Shown: positions 1 through 5,283 of the stretch, one piece after another | How positions within the stretch are numbered: position 1 is the stretch's first letter | How the letters are laid out: every line of letters begins with the position of its first letter | Source of the DNA: Actinomycetales bacterium | GTDB lineage: Bacteria > Actinomycetota > Actinomycetes > Actinomycetales > Microbacteriaceae | Reading direction: 5' to 3' | DNA length: 6,424 bases | Assembly: GCA_015655255.1 (NCBI GenBank) | Contig: JAATFJ010000071.1 | Location: forward strand, 1-6,424 | Position numbers and translations under genes: made by a program | The notes under the pieces: model-generated | Databases searched by the model: none | Seen by the model: the letters and a program-made list of their open reading frames with translations, nothing else | Told to the model about the DNA's origin: nothing

Positions 1-528
1 CTTGCGGGTCTTCTCCTCGGCATACTCGATGGCGGTGACGAGGTCGCGTGCATCGCGCTTCCCGGCTCCCTCCGCGGTGAGTGCGGCGAGCCATTCCTTG
101 GTCTTCGGTGCACGGCCGAGCTGCTGGCCGAGCTCTCCGCGCAGGGCGAGCGCGAGCACCCACGTGTCCCGTCGGCGACGCACGGTGGTGAGTCGCTCGA
201 TGGCGGCGAGCCACTCCTCGCGCGTGGCGATGCCCCACTGCGCGACGAGTTTCTTCTTGTCCTTCTCTGTGAGTAGCGCGGCGGTGGGATCGTTCCACTG
301 CCCGGAGGGGACATTGCTGATCTGCAGATATCCGAGCGCGAGCTCGTTGGCGGCGGCGTCGGTCGTGGAGTAGCCATCGGCGGGCTTGACCGAGAATCCG
401 GGGAGCAGCGCGATGACGACGATGACGAGAACGATCGCCCCGACGATCGCCCAAACCCACCATTGGCCGACGAGCCAGAGGAGCAGGGATCCGAGATCGT
501 TGAGGTCGATGTTGGCCGTGGGGCGCAT
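1..528 (-). CDS. Partial membrane-anchored protein, possibly DUF1266-like (C-terminus off the left edge)
   Basis: The minus strand is open from an ATG at 528 to the window edge, giving 176 residues with no stop. Residues 1-15 are short and polar. Residues 16-42 form one strongly hydrophobic segment rich in W, L, V and I (it includes QWWVWAIVGAIVLVIVV), so the protein is probably anchored by one N-terminal helix. The rest is soluble and helical. It contains QWGIATREEWLAAIERL at about residues 97-113, which recalls the W-G-I-x-x-R-E-E pattern of DUF1266 proteins; that family call is from memory and tentative. I chose the start at 528 because GGAGA lies just upstream (CGGAGACCCC then ATG). An in-frame ATG at 564 has no Shine-Dalgarno and sits inside the putative operator. 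The gene is divergent from the TetR regulator and is a plausible target of it. Molecular function is unknown. Confidence 0.75.
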   Translation of the reverse strand, partial: MRPTANIDLNDLGSLLLWLVGQWWVWAIVGAIVLVIVVIALLPGFSVKPADGYSTTDAAANELALGYLQISNVPSGQWNDPTAALLTEKDKKKLVAQWGIATREEWLAAIERLTTVRRRRDTWVLALALRGELGQQLGRAPKTKEWLAALTAEGAGKRDARDLVTAIEYAEEKTRK

Positions 529-560
529 GGGGTCTCCGAGGATGAGAAGGGCGAGGCTAT

Positions 561-582
561 TCATTGAATGATTGTTCAATGA
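561..582. promoter_or_regulatory. Putative TetR-type operator between divergent genes
   Basis: TCATTGAA (561-568) and TTCAATGA (575-582) are perfect 8-bp reverse complements separated by the 6-bp spacer TGATTG. The site lies 33 bp upstream of the membrane-protein start (528, minus) and 58 bp upstream of the TetR start (641, plus). Its AT-rich sequence stands out from the GC-rich surroundings. TetR-family proteins commonly repress themselves and a divergent neighbour from such a shared palindrome. A TANNNT-type -10 (TAACCT, 584-589, plus) directly follows it, without a good -35. That the adjacent TetR binds here is inference. Confidence 0.65.
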
Positions 583-640
583 GTAACCTATAGCCAGGGG
601 AAGCAGTATTGGGGCACCGACGCGTGCGCAGAGAGCGAAG

Positions 641-1345
641 GTGGTGGAGGGCGTGGCCCGATCCTCCGAGCAGAATAGGCATGCACGCGCGCATACGCGC
701 GGTCTTCTCGTTGATGCGGCGATCGAGCTGTTCGCCGAGCGCGGCGTGGAGGGGGCGAGTATCGCGCTCATCACACGTCGTGCCGGAGTGGCGCAGGGGC
801 TCGTCAATTACTACTTCGGCGGGAAGGATCAGCTCGTCGCCGCCGTCATCGAACGCTGGTTCCTGACGCTCATTGGGATCGCTCGCGTGACGGGTTCCGC
901 GGAGGAGCGGCTCGCCGCAATCATCGACGGTTCCCTATCGGCGGCCGTCGCCGCACTTCCTCTGGAACGGGCCGTGCTCGCCATGCAGCAACAGCCGTCG
1001 ACGCGTGGCATCTTCGCTGAGGTGGAGGAACGTCATGCCGACCTCGCCAGCGCCGCAGAAGATGCTGTGAGGGCGATCTTCCACGATCGTGGTGCAGAGG
1101 ATCCGGCGCTGGAGAAGACGATGCTGCGCAGCATCCTCGAGGGCATCGTACTGAAGTATGCCACCCACGAGGACAGCTACCCGATCTGGGACGCGCGGCG
1201 ATGGCTCTACCGCCACTACGGGCTGCCGGATCCCGCCGAGCCCGCCTCTGCCCTCACAAGCGCGGCCCCCGCAGGCACGGCCCCCGCAGGCACGGCCCCC
1301 GCAGGCGCCGCCGTCGAGATCCGTCCGCGCGTCGTCGGGCGGTGA
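641..1345 (+). CDS. TetR/AcrR-family transcriptional regulator
   Basis: This is a 234-residue one-component regulator. The N-terminal TetR DNA-binding domain spans about residues 17-65: a first helix (GLLVDAAIELFAERG), then the helix-turn-helix (SIALITRRAGVAQGLVNYYF) ending in the NYYFGGKDQL signature that follows the recognition helix in this family. Residues 70-195 form the helical ligand-binding and dimerisation domain. The general look (AGV-x-x-G-L-V-x-Y-Y-F) recalls the BetI-like subgroup, but the ligand cannot be read from sequence. The C-terminus (about 197-227) is a low-complexity Ala/Pro/Gly/Thr tail with three APAG repeats. The start is uncertain: the GTG at 641, or the adjacent GTG at 644, has only GAGAGCGAAG upstream, while a better AGGGGAA at 597-603 precedes an out-of-frame TTG at 609. 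The gene is divergent from the membrane-protein gene and convergent with the VOC gene. Confidence 0.9.
   Translation: MVEGVARSSEQNRHARAHTRGLLVDAAIELFAERGVEGASIALITRRAGVAQGLVNYYFGGKDQLVAAVIERWFLTLIGIARVTGSAEERLAAIIDGSLSAAVAALPLERAVLAMQQQPSTRGIFAEVEERHADLASAAEDAVRAIFHDRGAEDPALEKTMLRSILEGIVLKYATHEDSYPIWDARRWLYRHYGLPDPAEPASALTSAAPAGTAPAGTAPAGAAVEIRPRVVGR
1265..1309 (+). repeat. 15-bp tandem repeat encoding APAGT units in the TetR tail
   Basis: Three consecutive 15-bp copies of GCCCCCGCAGGCACG occur at 1265-1279, 1280-1294 and 1295-1309. The first two are identical, and the third ends in GCC instead of ACG. They keep the reading frame and encode A-P-A-G-T, A-P-A-G-T, A-P-A-G-A near the C-terminus of the regulator. 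Near-identity at the DNA level suggests recent slippage expansion of a disordered linker rather than selected protein structure. Confidence 0.9.
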
Positions 1346-1426
1346 CACGACGCGTTGCCTCGATGCGGCGCTCGCCGTGGCATCCTCTTTCCGCCTTTGT
1401 CGAGCCACCCACTTCTTATCGAGCCA

Positions 1427-1451
1427 CCACCGTAACTGCGTAGTTACGTGG
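1427..1451. terminator. Hairpin between convergent TetR and VOC genes, possible bidirectional terminator
   Basis: GTAACT (1432-1437) and AGTTAC (1442-1447) pair around a GCGT loop. The stem continues as CCAC (1427-1430) with GTGG (1448-1451) after a single bulged C at 1431. It lies in the 160-bp gap between two convergent genes, which favours termination. There is no clear U tract on either strand, so an operator or a Rho-dependent end is also possible. A 10-bp direct repeat TCGAGCCACC (1400-1409 and 1419-1428) lies just to the left. I see nothing else in this gap. Confidence 0.35.
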
Positions 1452-1505
1452 GCCGGTCGGTGCGATGTGGGTGGTTCGGCGCGACCGATACGCGGCGCTC
1501 GAACC

Positions 1506-2363
1506 TCACACGCGCGCGTGCAGCGTGTTGTTCCAGGGGTCCTCGAAGCTCAGGGTGCGGCCGTCGTCGCGCACCGCGGTGCCGTAGTGAGTGAGGCGCT
1601 CGCTGAGGGCACCCAACGCATCGGCATCGGGAAGGGCGAGGTCGACGCGTCCCAGCCCCAGAGTGGGCATGCGCGGTCCCGCTCCGCGGGAGTTCCACAC
1701 GTTCATCGCCATGTGGTGGTGATAGCCGCCCGCGCTCACGAAGAGCGCTTGCGGACCGTAGTTCGCCGTCGCATCGAATCCGAGACGGCGCACGTAGAAG
1801 TCGCGGGCCGTCGCGACGTCCCCCACAGAGAGGTGCACGTGTCCGATCTGGGCCGCCTGCTGCGGTGTCTCGCCGTCGGCGGCCTCGGGGGTGAGGTGTT
1901 CGCGGAGGAACACGTTCGGGTCGAGGAAGAGGGTGCCCATCTCGACCTCGCCATGCGTCCACGACCATTCGCTGCGATCGCGATCCCAGTACAGCTCGAT
2001 GCCGTTGCCCTCCGGGTCGGTGAGGTAGAACGCCTGGCTCACGAGGTGGTCTGCGCTGCCCGCGAAAGCGTGCGGCGCACGCTGGGCGATGGAGAAGATG
2101 GCGGCGGCGAGGGCGGCGCGGGACTCGAAGAGGATCGCCGTGTGGAAGAGGCCCGCAGAGCCGGGCGCCGCGCGATGCAGGGCGGGGGCATGGCGCAAGG
2201 TGACGATCTCCCTCGTTCCCCGGCCGAGTCCGACCTCATCCTCTTCTGCGCGCAGCACCTGCAAGGTGACGACGTCGCGATAGAAGCGCGTCATCGCATC
2301 GAGATCCCCGACGAGGAGCGTGACCGCATCCATAGTTGTTGCCGAGGCAAGTTTTTCTTCCAT
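1506..2363 (-). CDS. Two-domain VOC superfamily protein (CatE-like ring-cleavage dioxygenase/glyoxalase family)
   Basis: The 285-residue product has two vicinal-oxygen-chelate modules: about residues 12-128 (AVTLLVGDLDAMTRFYRD ... LTDPEGNGIELYWDR) and 173-285 (IGHVHLSVGDVATARDFYVRRLGF ... FEDPWNNTLHARV). GGYHHHMAMNVW at 212-223 is typical of the COG2514 / CatE type of cytosolic, metal-dependent extradiol dioxygenase-like proteins. Likely ligands in domain 1 are H74 and E123. In domain 2, H175 and one His of the HHH at 215-217 are candidates, but the usual C-terminal Glu aligns with H282. Substrate is unknown; catechol cleavage should not be assumed. No Shine-Dalgarno precedes the ATG at 2363 or the internal ATG at 2333, so the transcript may be leaderless or translationally coupled. 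The unknown-protein gene lies 62 bp upstream on the same strand, suggesting an operon. Confidence 0.88.
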   Translation of the reverse strand: MEEKLASATTMDAVTLLVGDLDAMTRFYRDVVTLQVLRAEEDEVGLGRGTREIVTLRHAPALHRAAPGSAGLFHTAILFESRAALAAAIFSIAQRAPHAFAGSADHLVSQAFYLTDPEGNGIELYWDRDRSEWSWTHGEVEMGTLFLDPNVFLREHLTPEAADGETPQQAAQIGHVHLSVGDVATARDFYVRRLGFDATANYGPQALFVSAGGYHHHMAMNVWNSRGAGPRMPTLGLGRVDLALPDADALGALSERLTHYGTAVRDDGRTLSFEDPWNNTLHARV

Positions 2364-2425
2364 GTGCGATACAACGGAGGAGGCCCGTGCGGTATTCCCG
2401 GCATGCGCGCGTCGTCTCGAGGCCG

Positions 2426-3307
2426 TCAGCGGGCGGCGAGATCGCGGAGGACTTCCGCGAGGGAGCGGTCTCGGGCGAAGCGGTACGCCGCGAGTGCGCG
2501 CTCGCCGGAGAGCTGGGCGACGGACCCGTCCTCTCCCGTCGCCGACCAGCGGGAGACCCCGGGAGGCCAGGACGCCATCGTCTCCAGGCGTGGTCCGGGA
2601 TGCGCGAGATACGCGGGATAGGTGGGGAGGCCGCGCCGTGCACGCTGCCGACCGCCGAGGGCTGCAGCGAGCCAGGATTCTGCGGCGGAATGCGGGCGGA
2701 GGGAGGCAATGGGTCCGCGGCTCTCACCGTCGTAGACGACCGTCATCGTGTCCAGGCGTCGCACCATCCACGTCTCCTCACCGAGGAGAAGTCGGCAGAG
2801 CCTGTCGCTGTGCAGATCGATCGTCGCTCCGAACAGCCCGAGCGCGGCGATGGTCTCGGGGGAGAGCAGCTTCTCCCGGATCTCGCGCTCCCTGCGCCGC
2901 TCCTCTTGCTCCAGTCGTTCGCGCGCGATCGGGCGGAACTCCTCCTCGAGCGCGGGGCGGTGGGCAGGCGCTCCTGCGGCGAGCCGCTCATGCAGCCAGG
3001 CGGGATCGATCTGCACGAAGTACCGGAAGAAGATGGCGAGCGGAGCTCGCCCGGCGTGTAGGCGGCGGTTCCGCACGAGTAACCGCACGCCATGATCGAC
3101 GGACCAGACCGCCGACACCGTGCCGTCGACGACGGCCACCCACGACCAGCCGGGCGCCTCGATCTCCGGATGCGCTGCATCGAGCAGGTCGGCGAGCCTC
3201 GTCGCCTCGGGGACCTCGATGCCGTGGCGATGCGACTGCACATCATCGCCCATCGCCACGCTGTCGCGATCCACCTCGACCGCAATGCGCTCGCGTCCCC
3301 GCTTCAC
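2426..3307 (-). CDS. Conserved-looking hypothetical protein, function unknown
   Basis: This is a 293-residue soluble protein with no signal peptide or membrane segment. It starts at a GTG preceded by a strong AGGAGGG six bases upstream. The N-terminus (about 8-75) is predicted beta-rich and includes VEVDRDSVAMGDDVQSH and WSWVAVVDGTVSAVW. From memory, similar 'SVAxGDDV' openings occur in uncharacterised actinobacterial proteins, but I cannot name a family. Residues 118-148 form a highly charged Glu/Arg-rich helix (EEEFRPIARERLEQEERRRE) that could be a short coiled coil, and the remainder is mixed alpha/beta. No catalytic or DNA-binding motif is evident. It is co-directional with the VOC gene (62-bp gap). 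Upstream lies the repeat-rich intergenic region, so its promoter probably sits next to a G-rich coding-strand tract. Confidence 0.82.
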   Translation of the reverse strand: MKRGRERIAVEVDRDSVAMGDDVQSHRHGIEVPEATRLADLLDAAHPEIEAPGWSWVAVVDGTVSAVWSVDHGVRLLVRNRRLHAGRAPLAIFFRYFVQIDPAWLHERLAAGAPAHRPALEEEFRPIARERLEQEERRREREIREKLLSPETIAALGLFGATIDLHSDRLCRLLLGEETWMVRRLDTMTVVYDGESRGPIASLRPHSAAESWLAAALGGRQRARRGLPTYPAYLAHPGPRLETMASWPPGVSRWSATGEDGSVAQLSGERALAAYRFARDRSLAEVLRDLAAR

Positions 3308-3313
3308 CCCGTA

Positions 3314-3328
3314 CCCTCCTCTTCTCCA
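3314..3328 (-). promoter_or_regulatory. Strong ribosome binding site that fixes the GTG start at 3307
   Basis: Read on the minus strand, this stretch gives TGGAGAAGAGGAGGG, followed by TACGGG and then GTG. The AGGAGGG core with a 6-base spacer is near the Shine-Dalgarno consensus and is the strongest ribosome binding site in the window. It supports the GTG at 3307 as the start of the 293-residue protein. Confidence 0.75.
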
Positions 3329-3402
3329 ATGTCGCCCCCATATCCCGGGAACCCGACACCCGGCGCTCCCCGATCCTGAACGCGCCCCTGGCGCCGACCT
3401 CG

Positions 3403-3421
3403 CCCCTCCGCCCGCCCGCCC
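3403..3421 (-). other. Canonical G-quadruplex motif on the minus strand
   Basis: On the plus strand the runs are CCCC (3403-3406), CCC (3411-3413), CCC (3415-3417) and CCC (3419-3421). The minus strand therefore reads G3-N1-G3-N1-G3-N4-G4, a textbook intramolecular G4 pattern. It is on the coding strand, about 100 bp upstream of the unknown-protein start, where it could act in the promoter or leader. Folding and function are inference. Confidence 0.55.
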
Positions 3422-3426
3422 TCCGT

Positions 3427-3460
3427 CCGCCTCCGCCCTCCCTCCGCCTCCGCCCTCCCT
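3427..3460. repeat. 17-bp perfect tandem repeat, two copies plus a partial third
   Basis: CCGCCTCCGCCCTCCCT occurs at 3427-3443 and again without change at 3444-3460, followed by CCGCC at 3461-3465, the beginning of a third copy. The tract is almost pure pyrimidine on the plus strand and purine on the minus strand (GGAGG and GGGAGGG runs). Slippage and triplex or G4 formation are plausible. Confidence 0.85.
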
Positions 3461-3467
3461 CCGCCGG

Positions 3468-3553
3468 TGAGAAACCAGTTTCCGCGCGAGACCACTCCTC
3501 CTGCGTGGGGTTTCACGACGTACGTGGTTTTTGTCGCTGTTCGTGGTTTCTCA
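3468..3553. repeat. 86-bp intergenic element with 10-bp terminal inverted repeats and a 19-bp periodic motif
   Basis: TGAGAAACCA (3468-3477) and TGGTTTCTCA (3544-3553) are perfect 10-bp reverse complements marking the ends. Inside, CGTGGGGTTT (3504), CGTGGTTT (3523) and CGTGGTTT (3542) begin exactly 19 bp apart, like degenerate iterons. An ACGTACGT palindrome lies at 3518-3525. The segment is less GC-rich than its surroundings and has no coding potential. It could be a small REP/MITE-like dispersed repeat, a binding array for a regulator, or the template of a structured RNA. It carries no transposase, and I could not check for a target-site duplication elsewhere. Confidence 0.55.
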
Positions 3554-3662
3554 ACAAGCTGCTTCGACGGCGAGGGGGGATGGGAGAGGGCGGAACGGCG
3601 GACGGGCTCGGGGATATGTTGCGCGGAGAGAGCGGACGCCTCCGGAACGAGGCCAGTGAAGA

Positions 3663-3691
3663 GGGGTGGGAAGGGCGAGCCGGGGTGGGGG
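3663..3691 (+). other. Canonical G-quadruplex motif on the plus strand
   Basis: Guanine runs lie at 3663-3666, 3668-3670, 3673-3675, 3682-3685 and 3687-3691, with loops of 1, 2, 6 and 1 bases, which satisfies the G3-N1-7 pattern. Relative to the minus-strand permease transcript it would be C-rich in RNA, so any G4 would form in the non-template DNA strand opposite that transcript. It directly abuts the GC hairpin array. Confidence 0.5.
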
Positions 3692-3692
3692 C

Positions 3693-3795
3693 GCGACCCC
3701 GGGCTATGCCGGGCGAGCCCGGACTGCGCCTCGTGAGCCCCGGGCGGCGCCGCGCACGGCCCGGGACTATGCGGCGCGACCCCGGACTACGCCGG
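3693..3795. repeat. Five imperfect ~20-bp GC-rich repeats, each self-complementary
   Basis: Units start at about 3693, 3713, 3733, 3753 and 3776. The first and last (GCGACCCCGGGCTATGCCGG and GCGACCCCGGACTACGCCGG) match at 18 of 20 positions, and the middle three are more diverged. Most units contain CCCGG and a loosely complementary CCGGG or CGCC around a CTATG-like centre, so each can fold. The last unit covers the permease stop codon (TAG on the minus strand, 3789-3787). Confidence 0.7.
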
Positions 3796-3798
3796 GTC
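3778..3798 (-). terminator. GC-rich hairpin at the permease stop codon, probable transcript end
   Basis: GACCCCGG (3778-3785) pairs with CCGGGTC (3792-3798) apart from one bulged C, leaving the 6-base loop ACTACG. On the minus strand the loop carries the TAG stop of the permease. No U tract follows, but additional hairpins of the same array lie immediately downstream, so this may be a Rho-assisted or structure-stabilised mRNA end. Confidence 0.45.
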
Positions 3799-5115
3799 CC
3801 CGCCCAGGGGGCCGACGGCGGGGATGGGGCCGCCGTCGTCCGCACCGGTCTTGCGCCAGCGGGCGATGGCGTTGCCGAGGTGGTAGATGACGATGGCCGT
3901 GACCGTCGCGATGACGATCCCGCCGAGCTCGAAGCCGCTCGCTGCATCGGAGATCGAGAAGCCGCCGACCGCCATGATGAGCGCGACGGCCGCGGTGTAC
4001 TGGTTGACGGGGCGGGAGAAGTCGACGCGGTTGTCCACCCAGATCTTCACGCCGATGATGCCGATGAGGCCGTACAGCGCCGTCGTCACGCCACCCAGCA
4101 CACCAGCCGGCACGGAGTTGATAATCTCGCCGAACTTCGGCGAGAGGCTCAGCAGGATCGCCGTGATGCCCGCGACCCAGTAGGCGGCGGTCGAGTAGAC
4201 CCTCGTGGCCGCCATGACGCCGATGTTCTCGCCGTAGGTCGTCGTTCCGGAGCCGCCGAAGAAACCGGCGATGGCTGTGGAGACACCGTCGGCGAGGAGC
4301 GCCTTGCCGGTCTGCTCGTTCACGGCGGGGTCGTTCGTCATGGTCGCGACGCCGCGGACGTGCCCGACGTTCTCCGCGATGAGCACGAGGATGACGGGGA
4401 GGAACATCGCCATCGCCGTCCAGGTCCCCGAGGAGGCGAAGTCGGGGAGGTCGAAGGTGGGCAGGCCGATCCAGGCGGCTTCGTCGACCTTCGAGAAGTC
4501 CAGCTCGCCCCGGATCGCGGCGAAGATATACCCCGCGATGACGCCGAGGAAGATCGAGAGGCGCCCGAGGAACCCGCGGAAGACCACGGCGAAGAGGATC
4601 GTCACGGCGAGGGTGAAGGACGCAGTGATGGGTGCGGCGGCGAAGTTGCTGTGCGCCGTGCCCGCGAGGTTGAATCCGATGAGCGAGACGATGGTGCCTG
4701 CGAGGACGGGCGGCAGGAACCGGTCCACCCAGCTCACGCCCACCGTGTGCACGACGACGCCGATGATCGCGAGCAGGATGCCGACGGCGACGATGCCCGC
4801 GAGCGCGGATCCCATCCCGGCCGACGTGGTGGCCGCCGTGACCGGGGCGATGAAGGCGAAGGAGGAGCCGAGGTAGCTGGGTAGCTTGTTCCGCGTGATG
4901 AGGAGGAAGAGGATCGTGCCGACACCGCTGAACAGCAGCGTCGTCGGCACGGGGAACCCGGTGAGGATGGGGACGAGGAAGGTCGCGCCGAACATGGCGA
5001 CGACGTGCTGCACGCCGATCGCGATCGTCGCGGGCCAGTTCAGGCGTTCATCGGGACGGACGACGGCGCCGGGGGCGACCGAGCGGCCATTTCCGTGCAG
5101 TTTCCACAGCGGCAT
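3787..5115 (-). CDS. uraA: Uracil permease, NCS2 (UraA) family uracil:H+ symporter
   Basis: This is a 442-residue inner-membrane protein with a mostly hydrophobic sequence, consistent with the 14-helix UraA fold. It imports uracil with protons for pyrimidine salvage. The substrate-site regions of UraA are present: IAENVGHVRG has E248 and H252, matching E. coli E241 and H245, and TTYGENIGVMAATRVYS has E296, matching E290. N-terminal VQHVVAMFGATFLVPILTG (about residues 36-54) is also typical of the family. The length is usual (about 420-450). The C-terminus is a short polar Gly/Pro-rich tail. The ATG is preceded by GAGGAG with a 5-base spacer. It is transcribed alone and is divergent from vapB. 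TAAAGT (5156-5151, minus) is a possible -10, without a clear -35. Xanthine transport is less likely because the GENIGV motif points to uracil. Confidence 0.95.
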   Translation of the reverse strand: MPLWKLHGNGRSVAPGAVVRPDERLNWPATIAIGVQHVVAMFGATFLVPILTGFPVPTTLLFSGVGTILFLLITRNKLPSYLGSSFAFIAPVTAATTSAGMGSALAGIVAVGILLAIIGVVVHTVGVSWVDRFLPPVLAGTIVSLIGFNLAGTAHSNFAAAPITASFTLAVTILFAVVFRGFLGRLSIFLGVIAGYIFAAIRGELDFSKVDEAAWIGLPTFDLPDFASSGTWTAMAMFLPVILVLIAENVGHVRGVATMTNDPAVNEQTGKALLADGVSTAIAGFFGGSGTTTYGENIGVMAATRVYSTAAYWVAGITAILLSLSPKFGEIINSVPAGVLGGVTTALYGLIGIIGVKIWVDNRVDFSRPVNQYTAAVALIMAVGGFSISDAASGFELGGIVIATVTAIVIYHLGNAIARWRKTGADDGGPIPAVGPLGGDPA

Positions 5116-5245
5116 AGGGGCTCCTCAGAATCGGGGTGGGTGCTGCGCCCACTTTAGCGATTCCTGGGGATTTGCTGGGACTGCCCGTCTGTGAGGGTGC
5201 GATCGCCTGCTCCCGCGGGGTGCGGGTGATCGGTGGCTTCCGGGG

Positions 5246-5283
5246 GGAGGGTAGAAAGCTTTCTCGGAGGGTAGAATCCGGGC
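5246..5283 (+). promoter_or_regulatory. vapBC promoter/operator with direct repeats and palindrome
   Basis: GGAGGGTAGAA occurs at 5246-5256 and 5266-5276, exactly 20 bp (about two helical turns) apart. Between and overlapping them is the 12-bp palindrome AGAAAGCTTTCT (5253-5264). The second repeat contains TAGAAT (5272-5277), a good -10, seven bases before the A of the vapB ATG, so transcription could start at the start codon. The alternative is that GGAGGG at 5266 serves as a Shine-Dalgarno, but its 12-base spacer is long. VapBC complexes typically autoregulate through repeated sites like these. Confidence 0.6.

Larger units (their letters stand above)
3308..3786. other. 479-bp non-coding, repeat-rich intergenic region
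   Basis: No credible gene lies here. From left to right it holds the ribosome binding site of the unknown-protein gene, a cytosine-rich tract (about 3400-3465) with a minus-strand G-quadruplex motif and a 17-bp tandem repeat, and an 86-bp segment bounded by 10-bp inverted repeats (3468-3553). An unremarkable stretch (3554-3662) follows, then a plus-strand G-quadruplex motif (3663-3691) and a hairpin-rich array of about 20-bp units (3693-3798) that runs into the permease stop codon. Both flanking genes are on the minus strand, so the region must contain the end of the permease transcript and the promoter of the unknown-protein gene. Confidence 0.8.

Noticed and set aside
2..571. Two plus-strand open frames opposite the left-edge gene
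   Set aside because: They are Ser/Arg/Ala-rich shadows. The minus strand encodes a sensible membrane segment and a charged soluble domain with a ribosome binding site.
609..866. TTG-started frame with a good AGGGGAA upstream
   Set aside because: It is out of frame with the clear TetR domain and yields an Arg/Ser-rich sequence. The upstream purine stretch is noted only as a start-site puzzle.
1158..2621. A 487-codon open frame on the plus strand
   Set aside because: It overlaps the end of the TetR gene in another frame and lies antisense to the VOC gene. It has no recognisable domain and is best read as a shadow.
3693..3795. CRISPR array
   Set aside because: The ~20-bp units are contiguous, self-complementary and without unique spacers, and no cas gene is present.
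3513..3947. Minus-strand open frame across the repeat region into the permease end
   Set aside because: It consists of Pro/Ser/Arg low complexity derived from the GC repeats and overlaps the real permease in another frame.
2320..4884. An 854-codon open frame on the plus strand
   Set aside because: It is antisense to three convincing minus-strand genes. Its product is a low-complexity Arg/Gly/Asp-rich sequence with no domain, as expected from GC-rich codon shadowing.
5136..5152. Hairpin GTGGG / CCCAC in the permease leader as a riboswitch or attenuator
   Set aside because: It is only a 5-bp stem with a 7-base loop next to the probable transcription start, with no conserved riboswitch or PyrR-site features.
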